NCBI RefSeq assembly: GCF_000172175.1
Contig: NZ_ABJL02000006.1
Span: 248,001-312,000 of the forward strand
From: Bacteroides intestinalis DSM 17393
GTDB taxonomy: Bacteria > Bacteroidota > Bacteroidia > Bacteroidales > Bacteroidaceae
Reading direction: 5' to 3'
Length of the DNA: 64,000 nucleotides
Made by a program: the position numbers and the translations under genes
Notes under the pieces: model-generated
The model's input: the letters and a program-made list of their open reading frames with translations, nothing else
What the model was told of the DNA's origin: nothing
Database searches by the model: none
In this document: positions 61,387-64,000 of the stretch, one piece after another
Layout of the letters: each line of letters opens with the position of its first letter
Position numbering within the stretch: position 1 is the stretch's first letter

Positions 61387-62514
61387 ATGCAATACAAAGA
61401 AAAAAAGAAGCTTATTTGGTTGGTTGCTATCCTATTTGGAGCAGCCAGCCAATTATTTGCCCAAGATGCTTCACTACTAGTTCTAGGTGATCTGCATCTG
61501 GATAAGTTCGAGTGGCATGATATGGATTATGTACACACGCGTCCACAAGATTTTGCACAAATCTCAAAAGAATATCCTTTTTATACAGCTACATATATGC
61601 CTCATTTATTTAAACTGATCCAAAAGCAAACCAAAGAAACCAAGCCTGAAATAAAGGCTATACTTCAATTGGGAGACTTAATGGAAGGGGTGGCTGGCAA
61701 TAAGGAACTTGCAGAGAAAATGGGACAAGGGTGCACTGATATACTTCTTAATATACAATCAGACGTTCCATGGATCCTTACCAAAGGCAATCATGATGTG
61801 AGCAATAGTCCGGGACAATCAGAAGCTTGGCGCAATACAATATTGCCATTCATCTCCGCACAGGCTCAAACGACATTGGCCAATGGAATGTACACTTATA
61901 AAGTGAATGACGACATTCAACTATTTATTCTCGAACAGTTCTTCAGTAACGATGAAGGACTTCCAGAAACGAGCATTATAGATTTTCTGAGTAAAGAGCT
62001 CCCTAAGTCGAAGTCAAAGTACAAAATACTCTTAACCCATCAGCCCGTGATACCTGTAACAGAACGTTGCTGGCACTTATTCAGCGGACTCCGCAGACCA
62101 GTAAAAAACATAGAATTAAGAAATACTTTTTTGGAGTTACTTGCCGAATATCACGTAATTGTGTTCTGTGCACATTTACATCAATATTCTAAGCTAATCA
62201 GAAATACCCCTAAAGGTCCCATAGTACAATTCATGTTCAATAGTGTCATTCGCGATTTTGGAATTCCTCCACAACCTAAAGTCACAACTAGCTTTCCGTC
62301 AATAAAGGATATGAACCAGACCTGGCAAAACCATACATTGGAAAAACGAGTGCAAATTTTAAAAGAAGAAGCAAAATTCATTCGTTCCTATTACAAGGAA
62401 GAGAGTTACGGATATGGGATAGTATCATTAAAAGATGGAATACTAACAGTTGGCTATTATCGCGGATTGACTGAGGAACCTTCTGATTATACAATCATAA
62501 ATCAATTATACTAA
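61387..62514 (+). CDS. Exported calcineurin-like metallophosphoesterase (copy 2)
   Basis: 375-residue paralogue of the preceding protein, one base after its stop. Signal peptide ends SQLFAQ. Motifs: VLGDLHLDKFEWHDMDY, LQLGDLMEGVAGN, TKGNHDVSN, THQPVIPVTERCWHLF and CAHLHQYS. Tandem duplication followed by divergence is likely, which suggests two related phosphorylated substrates or sequential steps. Confidence 0.9.
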   Translation: MQYKEKKKLIWLVAILFGAASQLFAQDASLLVLGDLHLDKFEWHDMDYVHTRPQDFAQISKEYPFYTATYMPHLFKLIQKQTKETKPEIKAILQLGDLMEGVAGNKELAEKMGQGCTDILLNIQSDVPWILTKGNHDVSNSPGQSEAWRNTILPFISAQAQTTLANGMYTYKVNDDIQLFILEQFFSNDEGLPETSIIDFLSKELPKSKSKYKILLTHQPVIPVTERCWHLFSGLRRPVKNIELRNTFLELLAEYHVIVFCAHLHQYSKLIRNTPKGPIVQFMFNSVIRDFGIPPQPKVTTSFPSIKDMNQTWQNHTLEKRVQILKEEAKFIRSYYKEESYGYGIVSLKDGILTVGYYRGLTEEPSDYTIINQLY

Positions 62515-63383
62515 TGAAAAAACTTCTAACTATCTGCTTTATTCTGATTCATACATGGAGCCTCGCCAGTAACAATGACCAAGCCCCATGGTATATTGTA
62601 CAAATCAGTGATCCACAACTGGGATTCATAGAAAAAAATAAATCCATTGAACAAGAAACGATACTCTTAAAAAAAGCTATACAGAAAATCAATTCCTTAC
62701 AACCAGAAATACTTGTCATAACCGGAGACTTCGTTAACTCTTCGCATAATATAGAACAAATAAAAAAATTCAAAGAGTTATGCCATCTTATTTCTCATGA
62801 GATACTCCTATACAAAGTACCAGGCAATCATGACATAGGAAATAGTTGCAATAAAGAAAATGTCGATTTTTACAATGCTCAGTACGGTGAAGATCACTTT
62901 TCAATTCTTCACAAAGGGGTACAATTAATAGGTATCAATAGTTGTCTTATTAAAGACGATGCTCCTCAGCAGAAACATCAGCTCCAATGGCTCCACAAAG
63001 AACTAAAACAAAAATGTAAAATAGAACAACGTATTATTTTCGGTCATCATCCGTTTTTCCTCTCCAACATATCCGAGAAGGAAAGCTATTCGAATATGCC
63101 TATAAAAATACGTACAATCTATAATGCTCTTTTCCTAAAGTACCATGTATCGCATTACTTTGCGGGGCATTTACATAATAATGCAACAGCCGAAAACAAT
63201 GGGATTAAGTACATAACTACTTCTGCATTAGGAAAACAATTAGGTAACGCCCGTTCAGGTATTCGCATCATACAAATTAAAAATAAGAAAATAAGTCACC
63301 TTTATGTTCCCATAGAAGATATTCCGGCATCTCAGACAGAATTAGACCAACTATTTAACAATTTATTTAATCATACATATTAA
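62514..63383 (+). CDS. Exported calcineurin-like metallophosphoesterase (copy 3, divergent)
   Basis: 289-residue periplasmic phosphoesterase with signal peptide (ends WSLAS) and motifs VQISDPQLGF, VITGDFVNSS, VPGNHDIGN, FGHHPFFLSN and YFAGHLHNNAT. It resembles the CpdA/CPPED1-like branch more than its two neighbours and is probably not a recent duplicate of them. Its ATG overlaps the stop of copy 2 (TAATG), so translation is coupled. Confidence 0.88.
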   Translation: MKKLLTICFILIHTWSLASNNDQAPWYIVQISDPQLGFIEKNKSIEQETILLKKAIQKINSLQPEILVITGDFVNSSHNIEQIKKFKELCHLISHEILLYKVPGNHDIGNSCNKENVDFYNAQYGEDHFSILHKGVQLIGINSCLIKDDAPQQKHQLQWLHKELKQKCKIEQRIIFGHHPFFLSNISEKESYSNMPIKIRTIYNALFLKYHVSHYFAGHLHNNATAENNGIKYITTSALGKQLGNARSGIRIIQIKNKKISHLYVPIEDIPASQTELDQLFNNLFNHTY

Positions 63384-63401
63384 TTTAAAGGAGATATAAT
63401 A

Positions 63402-64000
63402 ATGAAAAAGCTAAATTTATTATTTGTAACACTGTTTACACTTATCCAATGTAACTTGGCAATTCATGCTCAAGAAACAAATAACCTCAAGTATAAAAAT
63501 CAAGACTATCATCAAGCATATATTCCCAAAGGAGATGATATTCTTAAGAATAATCCGGTAAAAAACGTAATTTTAATGATTGGAGATGGAATGGGACTGG
63601 CTCATCTTGCTTCAGGCATGTATGCCAACCATAATGAACTATCCATTACCAATATTTCAACAATCGGTCTAATAAAGACACAGTCCGGTGATAAATTCAC
63701 AACGGATTCTGCAGCATCAGGAACCGCCTATGCAACTGGACAAAAAACACATAATGGAGCTATTGGTGTGGATATGAATGATGCCTTAATAAAAAATATC
63801 CCGGAAATAGTTACCCAATCGAAATTTGTTGCCGGAGTGGTAACTACTGACAATATCTCCGGTGCTACCCCATCCGCCTTCTTCGCTCACCAAAAAGACA
63901 GAGGCATGTCCAAAGAAATTCTGACAGACTTACCTAAAAGTAAATTGTCTTTTATTGCCGGTGGTTCAGATGAACATTTCATGAAAGTTTACCCTCAGTA
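63402..64000 (+). CDS. Alkaline phosphatase (PhoA superfamily), partial at window end
   Basis: 199 whole codons are visible from the ATG at 63402, with AAAGGAG as ribosome-binding site. Signal peptide (about 1-24, ends IHAQE). Metal/nucleophile motifs: VILMIGDGMGLAHLASGMYA and FTTDSAASGTAYATGQKTHN (nucleophile Ser). It follows the third phosphoesterase by 18 bases and belongs to the same operon. Second family member in the window; the other is at 23513-24913. Confidence 0.93.
   Translation, partial: MKKLNLLFVTLFTLIQCNLAIHAQETNNLKYKNQDYHQAYIPKGDDILKNNPVKNVILMIGDGMGLAHLASGMYANHNELSITNISTIGLIKTQSGDKFTTDSAASGTAYATGQKTHNGAIGVDMNDALIKNIPEIVTQSKFVAGVVTTDNISGATPSAFFAHQKDRGMSKEILTDLPKSKLSFIAGGSDEHFMKVYPQ

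Noticed and set aside
1..64000. tRNA, rRNA, insertion sequence, phage or integrase genes
   Set aside because: I looked through the intergenic stretches and the protein set and found none that I could support.

Overview
The window reads as chromosomal DNA of a gut-type Bacteroides (Bacteroidales). The evidence is a SusC/SusD pair, NigD-like and LrgAB proteins, the succinylornithine carbamoyltransferase ArgF', and promoters that repeatedly carry the Bacteroides -7 element TAnnTTTG (often TATCTTTG or TACTTTTG), sometimes with a TTTG about 19-20 bases upstream. I cannot fix the species. The window cuts a GH3 gene at the left edge and an alkaline phosphatase gene at the right edge.

Layout. 1-8.8 kb: a glycan locus without SusC/D. 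It holds a GH3 enzyme, a membrane-spanning Kelch/winged-helix regulator, a GH71/99-like protein and a GH95 enzyme with Thr at the position that is His in characterised fucosidases. 9-46 kb: ordinary core genes. These are proA-argF', a PASTA protein, an RluA-family pseudouridine synthase, ddl, an acyltransferase, NigD-like and rhodanese lipoproteins, rpmH and efp (divergent), a GT2 glycosyltransferase, radC, a SufT-like protein, lpxH, a deacetylase-like/beta-lactamase-like fusion, an alkaline phosphatase, pta-ackA, lrgAB, DUF2156 and GNAT proteins, a cupin-CMD protein, tldD-pmbA, folP-cdaA, two tandem TPR histidine kinases, murF, vanZ, an NSS transporter and a helix-hairpin-helix protein. 46.8-64 kb: an outer-membrane barrel protein, then a more A/T-rich polysaccharide utilisation locus. 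Its order is GH92, a second Kelch/winged-helix regulator, SusC, SusD, a GH99-like lipoprotein, three metallophosphoesterases in a row and an alkaline phosphatase.

How it may work together. The last locus looks built for a phosphorylated, probably mannose-containing glycan. GH92 and GH99 folds sit beside four phosphoesterases, and the GH92 protein has Gly where I expect the family's general acid, which would suit a substrate with a good leaving group such as a phosphodiester (inference). Both glycan loci share the same regulator architecture: signal peptide, periplasmic LamG/Kelch-like sensor, one membrane helix and a cytoplasmic SARP/OmpR-like winged helix. A 19-bp element with CATTAA/TTAATG half-sites lies upstream of the GH3, GH95 and susC promoters and is my best candidate for their operator. 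This regulator-plus-element pair is the most interesting candidate new system here.

Other unusual structure includes two intergenic arrays with a period near 22 bp (9057-9152 nested palindromes; 30769-30922 tandem units) and two very long hairpins (23437-23491 and 49226-49281).
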